Source of the DNA: Candidatus Omnitrophota bacterium
GTDB lineage: Bacteria > Omnitrophota > Gorgyraeia > Zapsychrales > JANLHA01
Assembly (NCBI GenBank): GCA_024653845.1
Contig: JANLHA010000211.1
Span: 1 to 6,955 of the forward strand
Length of the DNA stretch: 6,955 nt
Direction: 5' to 3'
Part shown: piece by piece, positions 6,887-6,955 of the stretch
How positions within the stretch are numbered: the stretch's first letter is position 1
Layout of the letters: each line of letters starts with the position of its first letter
The notes under the pieces: generated by a model
The model's input: only the letters and a program-made list of their open reading frames with translations
Told to the model about the DNA's origin: nothing
The model's database searches: none
Program-made: the position numbers and the translations under genes

Positions 6887-6955
6887 TTACGGGTCCACAT
6901 TCAGCGTGATCGTCACACCTTTTTTTCCTCTTCGCGATTCTAACACACTTTTCAC
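6887..6955 (-). CDS. C-terminal end of a PriA-like primosomal helicase (5' part beyond window)
   Basis: Only the last 22 codons and the TAA stop are present: VKSVLESRRGKKG followed by VTITLNVDP. An ending in a hydrophobic beta strand and DVDP/NVDP is characteristic of primosomal protein N' (PriA) as I know the family, and priA commonly precedes def/fmt in bacteria. The fragment is too short for a firm assignment. The open frame and its tight spacing to fmt do support a real upstream gene on the same strand. Confidence 0.5.
   Translation of the reverse strand: MKSVLESRRGKKGVTITLNVDP

Noticed and set aside
6349..6909. Long plus-strand open frame of 186 codons opposite fmt
   Set aside because: It lies entirely antisense to the well-supported fmt gene and its leader, has no recognisable motif, and fmt has all family signatures on the other strand.

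Overview
Every convincing gene in this window lies on the minus strand, so transcription runs from high to low coordinates. Base composition is moderate. The gene set (PriA-like C-terminus, Fmt, GalT pair, GAPDH, SPOUT methyltransferase, class III signal-peptide surface protein) indicates a bacterium. Domain-level clues are only suggestive. Tandem short GalT proteins and a large Cys-rich protein with a QSVVEYT-type class III signal segment are features I associate with uncultivated lineages such as Omnitrophota or deltaproteobacteria-like candidate phyla. I cannot place the organism from sequence alone.

Layout in transcription order. (1) 6955-6887 is the last 22 codons of a gene ending in NVDP, compatible with primosomal helicase PriA. 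(2) After a 37-nt gap dominated by a perfect 24-bp palindrome comes fmt (6849-5911), methionyl-tRNA formyltransferase. (3) A 94-nt gap carries a good extended -10 promoter embedded in an inverted repeat. It drives an apparent transcription unit of a divergent GalT-like gene (5816-4809), a canonical-looking galT (4812-3802, overlapping by ATGA) and a GapA-type GAPDH gene (3759-2758) with a consensus Shine-Dalgarno. The unit ends at a strong hairpin terminator (2746-2684). (4) A TrmH/SpoU-family RNA methyltransferase (2677-2144) starts immediately after that terminator with no visible ribosome binding site. (5) A 541-residue secreted or surface protein (2094-469) follows, with a class III (Flp/TadE-like) prepilin signal segment, 40 cysteines and an EF-hand-like loop. 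(6) 23 nt further on is the start of a second secreted Cys-containing protein (445-1, cut by the window edge), which shares short motifs with its neighbour.

How it fits together: fmt and the putative priA are housekeeping genes. The galT/galT-like/gapA unit would link hexose-1-phosphate/UDP-sugar interconversion with glycolysis or gluconeogenesis. The last two genes look like a small cell-surface or pilus-associated cassette.

The two most interesting points are below. First, the upstream GalT paralogue keeps the metal ligands but has Arg where the catalytic His of the HxHxQ motif should be, and it is translationally coupled to an intact GalT. Second, the adjacent Cys-rich surface proteins share a recurring NP...TGG..CPxG...W...C module that I do not recognise as a named family.
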